This document shows, piece after piece, positions 16,330 through 23,841 of a DNA stretch of 64,000 nt. Source of the stretch: Microbacterium sp. GCS4 (lineage in GTDB: Bacteria; Actinomycetota; Actinomycetes; Actinomycetales; Microbacteriaceae). How positions within the stretch are numbered: the stretch's first letter is position 1; each line of letters opens with the position of its first letter. The position numbers were made by a program, and so were the translations under genes. The stretch is from assembly GCF_001262495.1 (NCBI RefSeq), contig NZ_LGYE01000002.1:362368-426367 (forward strand), in the 5' to 3' direction. The notes under the pieces were generated by a model. The model was given only the letters and a program-made list of their open reading frames with translations. It did not search any database and was not told the DNA's origin.

Positions 16330-17829
16330 TCAGTGGTCGACCCAGTCCTGGGCGCGGGACACGGCCTTGCGCCATCCCGCGTAGAGGCGGTCCCTGGTCT
16401 CGGCATCCGATCCGGGGGTGAACGAGCGCTCGATGTCGATCGAACGGCGCAGCTCGTCCTTCGACTCCCAGAACCCGACGGCCAGCCCCGCGAGGAACGC
16501 GGCGCCGCGGGCGGTGGACTCGGTGACGCGCGCGCGATGCACGGGCACGCCGAGCTGGTCGGCCTGGAACTGCAGGTGGAAGTCGTTCGACACGGCACCG
16601 CCGTCGACCCGCAGCTCGGGGAGGGGCGCGCCGGACTCGGCGACCATCACCTCGATCGCGTCCCGGTACGTGTAGCTCATGGACTCGAGGGCTGCGCGCA
16701 CGAGATGCGCGCGCCCCGTGCCCGGCGTGATGCCGAGGATCGCCGCCCGGGCGTACTGGTCCCAGTAGGGGGAGCCGAGCCCGTGGAAGGCCGGCACGAT
16801 GTAGACGCCGCCGGTGTCCTCGACCGTCGCGGCCAGCGCCGCCGTGTCGGACGCGGAGTCGACGATCCGGAGCTCGTCGCGCAGCCACATGACGGTCGCG
16901 CCGACCGCGAAGAACACGCCCTCGAGCGCGTACTCCACCTCGTCGCCGATGCCCCACGCGACGGTCGTGAGCAGGCCGGCGTCGGACATGACCGGCGTGG
17001 TGCCGGTGTTCATCATGACGGATCCGCCGGTGCCGTACGTGGCCTTGACCGAACCGGGCGTGAAGCACGCCTGGCCGAACAGGGCGCTCTGCTGATCGCC
17101 GACGGCGGCGGCGACGGGGATCTCGGAGCCGAATCCCGCCGCGACCCCCGTGAGGCCGTACACCTCGCTGGACGGGCGCACCTCGGGGAGCAGCGTGCGC
17201 GGTATGCGGAGGAGGGCGAGGATGTCGTCGTCCCACGCGGCGTCACGGATGTCGAAGCACAGCGTGCGGGACGCGTTCGACACGTCGGTGACGTGGGCGG
17301 CGCCGTCGGTGAGCTTCCAGATGAGCCAGGAGTCGATCGTGCCCGCCAGCAGCTCGCCGGCCTCGGCGCGTTCCCTGACACCGGGGACGGTGTCCAGGAG
17401 CCAGCTCAGCTTGGTCGCGGAGAAGTAGGTGTCGATCGGGAGTCCGGTGCGCGAACGGATCAGCTCCTCGTGCCCGTCGTCGCGCAGCCGGTCGCAGAAC
17501 TCCGCGGTGCGGCCGTCCTGCCAGACGATCGCGCGGTGCACGGGTTCTCCGGTCGCGCGGTCCCACACGACGGAGGTCTCGCGCTGGTTCGCGATGCCGA
17601 TGCCGGCGACCGCTGCGGCCTCGACTCCGGACTCCTCGAGCACCTGGTGCGCGACCCGCAGCTGCGCCTCCCAGATCTCGTTCGCGTCGTGCTCGACCCA
17701 CCCCGGCTGCGGGTAGTGCTGGGCGAACTCCTCCTGGCAGATGTGCGTGATGGAGCCGTCGTGGGCGAACAGGATCGCGCGGACGCTGCCGGTCCCGGCA
17801 TCCAGGGCCATCACATGTGTCTTCGTCAT
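16330..17829 (-). CDS. FGGY carbohydrate kinase, glycerol-kinase-like
   Basis: A 499-residue kinase, the usual length for GlpK. Substrate-site residues known in E. coli GlpK are kept: R83 and E84 in NQRET, the Trp of IVWQDGRT, Tyr of DTYFSATK and Asp of GDQQSALFG. The ATP-loop reads LDAGTGSVR instead of the glycerol-kinase LDQGTTSSR, which is more like other FGGY sugar kinases. It could therefore phosphorylate glycerol or a related polyol or ketose from the neighbouring pathway. The ATG at 17829 gives the standard N-terminus; a 16-codon upstream extension is not conserved in type. Its promoter carries the shared operator element. Confidence 0.8.
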   Translation of the reverse strand: MTKTHVMALDAGTGSVRAILFAHDGSITHICQEEFAQHYPQPGWVEHDANEIWEAQLRVAHQVLEESGVEAAAVAGIGIANQRETSVVWDRATGEPVHRAIVWQDGRTAEFCDRLRDDGHEELIRSRTGLPIDTYFSATKLSWLLDTVPGVRERAEAGELLAGTIDSWLIWKLTDGAAHVTDVSNASRTLCFDIRDAAWDDDILALLRIPRTLLPEVRPSSEVYGLTGVAAGFGSEIPVAAAVGDQQSALFGQACFTPGSVKATYGTGGSVMMNTGTTPVMSDAGLLTTVAWGIGDEVEYALEGVFFAVGATVMWLRDELRIVDSASDTAALAATVEDTGGVYIVPAFHGLGSPYWDQYARAAILGITPGTGRAHLVRAALESMSYTYRDAIEVMVAESGAPLPELRVDGGAVSNDFHLQFQADQLGVPVHRARVTESTARGAAFLAGLAVGFWESKDELRRSIDIERSFTPGSDAETRDRLYAGWRKAVSRAQDWVDH

Positions 17830-17882
17830 CGGAGGTCGCTTCCACTTCGTCGTGCGCGGGAGGGCGTGAGCCCTCACTCATG

Positions 17883-17902
17883 ATTACCGAAGTTTCTTCG
17901 AT
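17883..17902 (-). promoter_or_regulatory. Candidate RpiR operator in the kinase promoter
   Basis: Read on the minus strand, TTGCGT, a 16-base spacer and TAATCA form a promoter. Its spacer holds the palindrome CGAAG-AAA-CTTCG within a 20-bp sequence that matches the site at 9238-9257 at 16 positions. The rest of 17830-17971 has nothing else recognisable. Confidence 0.6.
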
Positions 17903-17971
17903 ACGCAATGCTCATCGCGAAAAAATTACGATCACGCGGTGTGCGGAGACAGGCGACGCCGGAGCATCCGC

Positions 17972-18772
17972 TCAGTCGCAGGTCTCGAAGACGTGCCCCT
18001 CGCGCCCGGCGATCCGCAGCAGACGGTCGCGCAGGACCACCGATCGAGGCGTCTCCGGGTCCGCGCACACATCCTCGAACGGGCGGGGCAGTTCGTCGGT
18101 GTATTCGATGTCGATCACGTGCTCGCCGTACACCTCGGTGTACGCGCCGCACTCGCGGTAGGCCGCGCACTCCTCGACGACGGCGAAGTCGAAGCCCGCC
18201 TGATCGTGCAGCGCCCGTGCGTCCTCGGCGGCGTTCTTCTGCCCGGCGGCGAGACCCGCATCATGCGCGATCTCGACGAACCGCGTCGCCAGCGCGAGGT
18301 TGTCGTCGAGCGAGAGCGCGCCGTCGGAGCGGGAGTAGGTGTCGAGGTTGTCGAACTCCACGGCCTGGAAGCCCGCGGTCGCGCATCCCTCGATCCACGG
18401 CCCCACGATCGCGGCGATCGACTCCCGCTTCTCGGGCGTCGAGGTGTCGAGCAGGGCCTCGTCGGGCCAGTCCGGGTCGAACACGGGGCCGTCGTCGCCG
18501 GCGAGCAGGAGCTCCTCGGGCCACTCGTCGAGCTCGCCCGGCTGCGTCTGGAACCCGTTCACGTAGCAGATCGAGTAGACGCCGTCCGCGGGATCGGACG
18601 AGCGGTCGCGCCCGACGATCCCCACACCGTCGGCCGGGTCGTACGAGCCGCCGAGCTGGTAGTCGGGCACCGCGCCGGCCGGGGGCAGCTGGACCTCGGC
18701 GCCGGGCAGAGCGCAGCCGGCGAGGGACAGCGCAAGCAGGCCGACCACGACGATCGAGGCGGATCGTCTCAC
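17972..18772 (-). CDS. GH114-like lipoprotein (endo-alpha-1,4-polygalactosaminidase family)
   Basis: A 266-residue secreted lipoprotein (signal peptide, lipobox LAGC) with the TIM-barrel pattern of the GH114/TM1410 family. It shows VYSICYVNGFQTQPGE, a GFQAVEFDNLD strand whose acidic residues are candidate catalytic groups, AGLAAGQKNA, and FAVVEECAAYRECGAY. Characterised members cut galactosamine-containing exopolysaccharides. It stands just upstream of nothing related, close to the DUF899 gene that reads the same way, 15 bases apart. The substrate is inferred from the family only. Confidence 0.75.
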   Translation of the reverse strand: MRRSASIVVVGLLALSLAGCALPGAEVQLPPAGAVPDYQLGGSYDPADGVGIVGRDRSSDPADGVYSICYVNGFQTQPGELDEWPEELLLAGDDGPVFDPDWPDEALLDTSTPEKRESIAAIVGPWIEGCATAGFQAVEFDNLDTYSRSDGALSLDDNLALATRFVEIAHDAGLAAGQKNAAEDARALHDQAGFDFAVVEECAAYRECGAYTEVYGEHVIDIEYTDELPRPFEDVCADPETPRSVVLRDRLLRIAGREGHVFETCD

Positions 18773-18787
18773 AGCGCCGGGTGCGCG

Positions 18788-19492
18788 TCAGGCGTGGTCA
18801 TGCCCCTCACCGTACAGCGCGGCGACCTCCTTCGACCCCATCCCCTGCGCGTAGGTCGGATGCTGCGGCCACCCCTCGGGCGAGTCCTCCCACTCCTCCT
18901 GACGGCCGTAGGGCAGGAGGTCGACGAGTCCCTGCAGGTAGCTGAGCCGTTCGGTGCCGCGCCCGTTCGTGTGCCAGGTGCGGTACACGGTGTCGCCGTC
19001 GCGGAGAAACACGTTCACGCCGAAGCCCTCGCCGGGCCCGGCATCCATGTCCGCGCCGAACGGGCTGCCCGCGCTCGAGTACCACGCCATGGTGTTGCCG
19101 ACCTTGGTGCGATAGGCCAGGGCCTCCTCGATCGGGCCGTTCGTGACGATCACGAAGCGTGCGTCGTAGTAGCGCTCGATCACGTCGAGGCGCGTGAACT
19201 GCGACGTGAAGCCCGTGCAGCCCGGGCACTGCCACTCGTTGCCGTCCGACCACATGTGGTTGTAGACGATGAGCTGCGAGTGCCCGTCGAACACGTCGGC
19301 GAGGCGCACGGGCCCCTCCGGCCCCTCGAGCGTGTACTCCGGGAGCTCGACCATGGGAAGACGCCGTCGCTGCGCCGCGATCGCGTCGAGCTCGCGCGTC
19401 GCCGCCTTCTCGCGCACCCGCAGCGCATCGAGTTCGCGTCGCCAGGCGTCGGCGTCCACGACGGGTGGCAGGGGAGTCTGGGTCGTGCTCAC
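18788..19492 (-). CDS. DUF899 family thioredoxin-like protein
   Basis: A 234-residue protein of the DUF899 family. It has the start pattern WRRELDALRVREKAATRELD, then the thioredoxin-like segment LIVYNHMWSDGNEWQCPGC with a CPGC motif near residues 88-91, and the later SAGSPFGADM and GVNVFLRDGD. The family has a peroxiredoxin/thioredoxin-type fold, and an enzymatic role has not been established for it. It may be co-transcribed with the GH114-like gene downstream. Confidence 0.85.
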   Translation of the reverse strand: MSTTQTPLPPVVDADAWRRELDALRVREKAATRELDAIAAQRRRLPMVELPEYTLEGPEGPVRLADVFDGHSQLIVYNHMWSDGNEWQCPGCTGFTSQFTRLDVIERYYDARFVIVTNGPIEEALAYRTKVGNTMAWYSSAGSPFGADMDAGPGEGFGVNVFLRDGDTVYRTWHTNGRGTERLSYLQGLVDLLPYGRQEEWEDSPEGWPQHPTYAQGMGSKEVAALYGEGHDHA

Positions 19493-19556
19493 GGGGGACC
19501 TCCGGATGCTCGGACGCCGTGTTCGCCGCGGCGATGCCCACCAGTCTGCGCCCGAC

Positions 19557-19598
19557 CGCCGACACCGTCAACGGGGGCGCCGACACCGTCAACGGGGC
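19557..19598. repeat. Short direct repeat (about 21 bp x2)
   Basis: The phrase CGCCGACACCGTCAACGGGG occurs twice in tandem in the 136-base gap upstream of the DUF899 gene. Nothing else stands out in this gap. Confidence 0.75.
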
Positions 19599-19628
19599 GT
19601 CGCCGCGGACCGTGAGCGCCGCGCGGTC

Positions 19629-21026
19629 TCAGGCCTCGGGGACGACGGCGTCCTCCGCCGCCTGCTCCTCGGCCGGATTGCGGCGGATCCCGATCCACGA
19701 GACGACCCCGCCGAGCACGAGCAGCGCTGCCGTGACCCAGGCCGCGCTGTGGAAGCCGGCGAGGTTCAGCGTGCCGCCGATGATGGTCGACAGCATCGCG
19801 ACCACGAGCAGCCCGGCGACGCGCGAGACCGCGTTGTTGACCGCGGAGGCGATGCCGGAGCGCGACTCGTCGATCGCGCCGAGGATCGCCGAGGTGAGCG
19901 GCGCGACCGTCAGCGACAGGCCGAGGCCCATCACGATCATCGCCGGGAGCACCTGCCACCAGTAGTCGAACTGCTCGGCCACGAGCAGGAGCATGATCGC
20001 GCCGGCTGCCATCACGAGCGGGCCGACCGTCATGAAGATGCGCGGCCCGTAGCGCCCGGCCCACGACCCTGCGCGCGAGCTCACCAGGATCATGAGGATC
20101 GTCATCGGCAGGCTCGCGAGGCCCGCGGCCGTCGCGCTCAGCCCCGCGCCCTGCTGCAGGTAGACGCCCACCACGAAGCCGTTGAGCGACAGTGCTGCGT
20201 ACACGAAAAGGGTCGCGAGGTTGCCCCACGCGAAGTCGCGCACGCGGAACAGTGACATGGGCATGAGCGGTGCGGCGGAGCGCTGCTGGCGCACGAGGAA
20301 CCAGGCGAAGAGCGCGGCCCCCACGACGCCGGGCAGCCAGATCGCGGGGGAGGACCATCCGAGGTTGGGCTGCTCGATCAGGGCGAACACGACGGCGCCG
20401 AGACCGACGGCGCACAGGATGCCGCTGGTCCAGTCGACGCGGACGCCGCTCGGCCTCTCGTTGAGCTTCAACCGGGCGAGCAGGAGAAGGGTCACGCCGA
20501 TGGGGAGCACGTTGATGAGGAACACGAGCCGCCACGACAGGAAGTCCACGAACAGACCGCCCAGCAGCGGACCCACCAGCTGCGCGCCGGTCGTGAAGGC
20601 GGTCCACACGCCGATCGCACGCGACTGCACGTCGGAGCGCATGGTGGCCGTGATGAGGGCCAGCGAACTCGGCACGAGCAGGGCACCTGCCGCGCCCTGG
20701 GCCGCGCGGGCGATGATGAGCACGAGGGGGTCGGGAGCCGCGGCGACCGCGACCGAGGCCACGCCGAACGCGATCAGTCCCACGCGCATCACGAGCACGC
20801 GCCCGTAGGCGTCGGACAGTGAGCCCGCGAGCAGGATCAGCGCGCTGAGCGTGATGAGGTACGCGTCGACGACCCACTGCTGCGTCGTGATCCCGCCGCC
20901 GAGCTCGCGGCTGATCGCGGGCAGCGCGACGGTCACGACGGTGCCGTCGAGGAAGGTCACGAACGATGCGAGCACCGCGACCGAGATCACCAGCCGCTGG
21001 AGCGGCGCGAAGCGAGAGGTTGCCAC
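19629..21026 (-). CDS. MFS transporter, DHA2 (EmrB/QacA) drug-efflux type
   Basis: A 465-residue protein with about 14 transmembrane helices. The first helix has the DHA2 signature SFVTFLDGTVVTVALPAI, then QWVVDAYLITLSALILLAGSLSDAYGR (motif A region) and a helix 5 resembling motif C (GPLLGGLFVDFLSWRLVFLINV). It expels hydrophobic or cationic compounds using the proton gradient. No regulator gene is adjacent. The specific substrate is unknown. Confidence 0.88.
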   Translation of the reverse strand: MATSRFAPLQRLVISVAVLASFVTFLDGTVVTVALPAISRELGGGITTQQWVVDAYLITLSALILLAGSLSDAYGRVLVMRVGLIAFGVASVAVAAAPDPLVLIIARAAQGAAGALLVPSSLALITATMRSDVQSRAIGVWTAFTTGAQLVGPLLGGLFVDFLSWRLVFLINVLPIGVTLLLLARLKLNERPSGVRVDWTSGILCAVGLGAVVFALIEQPNLGWSSPAIWLPGVVGAALFAWFLVRQQRSAAPLMPMSLFRVRDFAWGNLATLFVYAALSLNGFVVGVYLQQGAGLSATAAGLASLPMTILMILVSSRAGSWAGRYGPRIFMTVGPLVMAAGAIMLLLVAEQFDYWWQVLPAMIVMGLGLSLTVAPLTSAILGAIDESRSGIASAVNNAVSRVAGLLVVAMLSTIIGGTLNLAGFHSAAWVTAALLVLGGVVSWIGIRRNPAEEQAAEDAVVPEA

Positions 21027-21068
21027 AGGCCGACACTACTGCGGCGGGGAGGGGTGCGGGTCGACGAG

Positions 21069-21116
21069 AGATCAGAAACGCGTCGGAAGGATGCTCTCGG
21101 GAGGCGTTTCTGATCT
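21069..21116. repeat. 13-bp inverted repeat hairpin at the 3' end of the YbdK gene
   Basis: Arms 21069-21081 and 21104-21116 are perfectly complementary (AGATCAGAAACGC and its reverse complement) around a 22-base loop. The hairpin overlaps the stop codon at 21072 and encodes the end of the ligase. It may act as a transcription terminator for that gene or be a REP-like element. Confidence 0.85.
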
Positions 21117-22235
21117 TTCGACGCGGCTGTCGGGTGCGGGGGCGGGGGCGGGGGCGGACGTGCGGAGGTCGCGCGTGGTCGAACGGTACAGGTCGCGGAG
21201 GCCGCCGACACCGCCGCGCGCGTGAGCGCGGAGCTGCCGGTCGGCGCCGGTGCCGTCGCGGAGGACGCGTGCGAGAATCCCCTCGACGAACTCCGCGTCC
21301 CCGGACTCCGCGAGCCGGGGAGCGATGCGCTGCAGCATCCGGTCGAGGACGACGTCGGCGGCAGCGGCCTCGCCGGTGGTCGGATCGAGGATCCGTGCCC
21401 GCATGCCGTAGCGCGCCGCGGTCCACAGCGAGGCGTCGATCGCGTCGCTGCCGATCTCGGGTCCGTCGTCGAGATCCGCGGCCGTGACGATCGCCCGGCA
21501 GAGCGCCGCGGCGAGCAGCGAGTCCTCCACGTCGAGCTGCGCGTCGCACACCCGCACCTCCACGGTCGGGAACCGTGCCGAGAGACGCAGCGTCCAGCCG
21601 AGCGAGGACTCCTCCGTGATGCCGCCGAGCGCGAGCAGCGCGTCGACACGAGCCCGGTAATCGCTGTAGTCGTGGAAGCGCGGCGGCGTCCACGCGGTCG
21701 GCAGTCGCCGGATCACCACCGACCGCCAGCTCGCGAACCCCGTCGTCCGGCCGCCCGCGAACGGCGAGTTGCCGGTCAGGGCGAGCAGCATCGGCATCCA
21801 GCGTGCCGCGCGGTTGAGGGCCCGCACGCGCTCCTCCTCCGCGGGCACCTCGACGTGCACGTGCAGTCCGTTGACCTCGTGCCCGCGGGTGATCTCGCCG
21901 AGGATGTCGGCCACCGCGTCGTAGTGCGCGAGCGGGAAGATCTCGGGGTGCGGGGAGGCGAGGAAGGGCGTGCCGGTGGCGACGACGAGCGCCCGCTGCC
22001 GTGACACGTGCTCGTCCAGCGTCGCGCGGAGCGCGCCGAGCTGCTCGGCGCCATCTGCGATGGTCGAGAGGGGAGCGGTCGCGATCTCGAGCTGGCTCGT
22101 GAGGTACTCGGGCGTGATCGTGCCGCCGTGGCGCGATCCGACGAGGCTCTCCCGCGTGTCCCGGTCCAGCGCCAGAGGGACGAGTGTCTCCTCGTCGAGG
22201 ACCACGAACTCCTCCTCGACGCCGAACCGGGCCAT
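21072..22235 (-). CDS. ybdK: Glutamate-cysteine ligase-like carboxylate-amine ligase (YbdK family, GCS2)
   Basis: A 387-residue member of the GCS2 family. It has GVEEEFVVLDEETL at the N-terminus (acidic metal/ATP-site residues), EYLTSQLEIAT, the HVHVEVP motif, LTGNSPFAGGRTTGFASWR and FPTVEVRVCDAQLDVED. YbdK-type proteins catalyse ATP-dependent amide-bond formation with weak glutamate-cysteine ligase activity. The last ~25 residues ([10 protein letters not shown] followed by hairpin-encoded sequence) are not family-like, so the original stop may have been lost to the inverted repeat. The start at 22235 lies just after the SAP-like gene. Confidence 0.83.
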   Translation of the reverse strand: MARFGVEEEFVVLDEETLVPLALDRDTRESLVGSRHGGTITPEYLTSQLEIATAPLSTIADGAEQLGALRATLDEHVSRQRALVVATGTPFLASPHPEIFPLAHYDAVADILGEITRGHEVNGLHVHVEVPAEEERVRALNRAARWMPMLLALTGNSPFAGGRTTGFASWRSVVIRRLPTAWTPPRFHDYSDYRARVDALLALGGITEESSLGWTLRLSARFPTVEVRVCDAQLDVEDSLLAAALCRAIVTAADLDDGPEIGSDAIDASLWTAARYGMRARILDPTTGEAAAADVVLDRMLQRIAPRLAESGDAEFVEGILARVLRDGTGADRQLRAHARGGVGGLRDLYRSTTRDLRTSAPAPAPAPDSRVERSETPPESILPTRF

Positions 22236-22242
22236 GGCGGGC

Positions 22243-22509
22243 CTAGTGGTTCCGGAGCGCGGAGATGAGCTCGGCCTTGCGCTTGCCGCTGTAGCCGGTG
22301 AGGCCGATCTCCTTCGCGCGCGTGCGCAGCTCGGGGACCGTCCAGTCCTCGTAGTCGCCGTGCTCGCCGCCGCGACGCCCGACCGTGCTGCGACCGTCTC
22401 GCGCGGCCGCGTTCGAGATCCGCGCGGCCTTCTCCTTCGACGCGCCGTCGTCGCGGAGCTCCTCGTAGAGCTCGGGATCCTTGAGCGAGTTGTTCCTGCG
22501 TCCTGGCAT
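22243..22509 (-). CDS. Small SAP/Rho-N-like domain protein
   Basis: An 88-residue basic protein. The N-terminus (MPGRRNNSLKDPELYEELRDDGASKEKAARISNA) matches small actinobacterial DUF7218-type proteins. The C-terminus (WTVPELRTRAKEIGLTGYSGKRKAELISALR) is a SAP/Rho N-terminal helix-extended-loop-helix motif, which suggests nucleic-acid binding. The start is fixed by AGAGGAG. It lies 7 bases upstream of the YbdK gene on the same strand. Confidence 0.78.
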   Translation of the reverse strand: MPGRRNNSLKDPELYEELRDDGASKEKAARISNAAARDGRSTVGRRGGEHGDYEDWTVPELRTRAKEIGLTGYSGKRKAELISALRNH

Positions 22510-22633
22510 ATCTGCATCTCCTCTACTCACGAGCGGATGCTCCGCGTCAAGCCCCTCGAAGGGAGTCCTGTCACGGGGCTAGGTTGGGTGACCAAGAGGG
22601 GCGCCACCGCGCCCCGGAAGAAGGGAAAGACCG

Positions 22634-22798
22634 ATGAACATCCTTCTGATCATCATCATCGTCGTCGCCATCATCCTGGCCATCACCGGTGGACTCGTCC
22701 AGTCGCTGCAGTTCCTGCTGTGGGTCGGACTCGTCCTGCTGGCGGTCGCCGTGATCGCCTGGTTGATCCGATCCATCTCGGGGAACCGCACGCGCTGA
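22634..22798 (+). CDS. Small hydrophobic membrane protein
   Basis: A 54-residue protein with two hydrophobic segments, residues 2-18 (NILLIIIIVVAIILAI) and 25-46 (LQFLLWVGLVLLAVAVIAWLI), and a basic end RSISGNRTR. The start follows GGGAAAGACCG. Proteins of this length and pattern are frequent near CsbD genes in actinobacteria, probably in stress or membrane maintenance. No activity can be stated. A strong terminator follows its stop. Confidence 0.65.
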   Translation: MNILLIIIIVVAIILAITGGLVQSLQFLLWVGLVLLAVAVIAWLIRSISGNRTR

Positions 22799-22810
22799 CC
22801 CGAGCCGTCG

Positions 22811-22842
22811 GAGAGGGGGTCCGCTTCGGCGGGCCCCCTCTC
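22811..22842. terminator. Bidirectional terminator hairpin with TTCG loop
   Basis: Fourteen base pairs (one G-U) close on a TTCG tetraloop at 22825-22828, between the convergent small hydrophobic-protein and CsbD genes. The G/C-rich stem and stable loop are typical of intrinsic terminators, though the T-tract is short. Confidence 0.75.
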
Positions 22843-22850
22843 TGTGCGTT

Positions 22851-23057
22851 CTACTCGCGGAAGCCGTCCTTGACGCCGTCGCCGACGTTCTTCGCGGCGT
22901 CCTTGACGTTGGAGCCGGCCTGCTTCGCCGAAGCCTTGACCTGATCGGCCTTGCCCTCGGCCTCGAGGCGCTCGTTGTCGGTGACCTTCCCCACGCCCTC
23001 CTTGACCTTTCCGGTCAGCTTCTCGGCGGTGTTCTTGATGTCGTCTGCTGCACTCAT
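22851..23057 (-). CDS. CsbD family stress protein
   Basis: A 68-residue hydrophilic, helix-forming protein with the CsbD pattern DIKNTAEKLTGKVKEGVGKVTDNERLEAEGKADQ. CsbD was defined as a general-stress protein in Bacillus; its biochemical role is unknown. The C-terminal Lys/Asp-rich repeat (KDAAKNVGDGVKDG) resembles LEA-type sequences. It converges with the small hydrophobic gene. Confidence 0.88.
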   Translation of the reverse strand: MSAADDIKNTAEKLTGKVKEGVGKVTDNERLEAEGKADQVKASAKQAGSNVKDAAKNVGDGVKDGFRE

Positions 23058-23167
23058 GCTGCGTGTCCTTTCATCGTCCGATCAACGGGAGCACCACACT
23101 CGCACGCGCGTGCGAAGCCGCCTACGGGATTGACAATCGGCGGTCTCCATGACAGCCGGATCCACCG

Positions 23168-23196
23168 TCGACGGCCGCGTGATCCCGGACTACCCT
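23168..23196 (+). promoter_or_regulatory. Possible promoter of the Cys/Met-rich protein
   Basis: TCGACG (23168-23173) and TACCCT (23191-23196) are 17 bases apart, about 65 bases before the ATG. A GCGGGC/GCCCGC hairpin follows at about 23205-23222 in the predicted leader. It is not clear whether a copper sensor binds here. Confidence 0.35.
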
Positions 23197-23262
23197 GGCC
23201 TCAGGCGGGCGGACCTGCCCGCTGTCACCTCCGGCTCAGGCCGACGACGGAAGCGGTGCGCG

Positions 23263-23676
23263 ATGGACTCGATGATGATGGATGCCTGGCGGACGAACAT
23301 GTCCTCGATGCCGGACGCGTCGATGATGGACATGGCCGCGATGGACATGTCGGTCCTGCAGGCCTGCATGGACGCGTGCTCGGCCTGCGAGCAGGCGTGC
23401 ACGGTGTGCTCGACGCAGATGATGGACTGCTCGCCGGCGTGCATGAACTGCGCCGACATGTGCAACACGATGATGCGCGCGATGATGCGGATGCAGGGCA
23501 TGACGCCCGCGTCGATGATGGCGATGCTCGACGCGTGCATCGCGATGTGCCAGACCTGCATGGACGAGTGCATGGAGCACGCCGCCCACAGCGATGTGTG
23601 CCGCATGTGCGCGCAGGCGTGTCAGGCGTGCATGGACGCGTGCATGAGCGTGCGCGCCATGCTGATGCCGGCCTGA
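23263..23676 (+). CDS. Cys/Met-rich four-helix copper-storage-like protein
   Basis: A 137-residue protein with 18 Cys, mostly spaced as CxxxC, CxxC and CxxxCxxC along amphipathic helices (CMDACSACEQAC, CSPACMNCADMC, CIAMCQTCMDEC, CRMCAQACQACMDAC), plus very many Met. This matches DUF326/Csp-type four-helix bundles that fill their core with Cu(I). It has no signal peptide, so it would be the cytosolic Csp3-like type. The N-terminal 40 residues (DSMMMDAWRTNMSSMPDASMMDMAAMDM) are unusually Met/Asp-rich. I chose 23263 because upstream in-frame codons lack these features. Family role is known; the metal here is inferred. Confidence 0.82.
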   Translation: MDSMMMDAWRTNMSSMPDASMMDMAAMDMSVLQACMDACSACEQACTVCSTQMMDCSPACMNCADMCNTMMRAMMRMQGMTPASMMAMLDACIAMCQTCMDECMEHAAHSDVCRMCAQACQACMDACMSVRAMLMPA

Positions 23677-23690
23677 CTCTTCAGGCCCGC

Positions 23691-23841
23691 GCTCCCGGTC
23701 GTTGAGCGAGCGCAGCGAGACGAAACGCTTTCAGCCCCTCGTGCTCCCGGTCGTTGAGCGAGCGCAGCGAGACGAAACGCTTTCAGACCCTCGTGCTCCC
23801 GGTCGTGAGCGAGCGCAGCGAGACGAAACGCTTTCAGACCC
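23691..23841. repeat. Family 1 repeat, three tandem 52-bp copies
   Basis: Units start at 23691, 23743 and 23795. Each contains the core GAGCGAGCGCAGCGAGACG, preceded by a GGTCGTT-like edge and followed by AAACGCTTTCAG. The third lacks one T. The array separates the convergent Cys-rich gene and the 115-residue gene, and its edge supplies the latter gene's stop codon. Confidence 0.95.

Noticed and set aside
23110..23120. TTGACA at about 23110 as the -35 of the copper-storage-like gene
   Set aside because: No -10-like word lies 16-18 bases downstream in that direction. The TCGACG/TACCCT pair fits better.
23691..23841. Three 52-bp units considered as a CRISPR array
   Set aside because: Units are contiguous and uniform, with no variable spacers and no cas genes. 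The same core occurs singly elsewhere.
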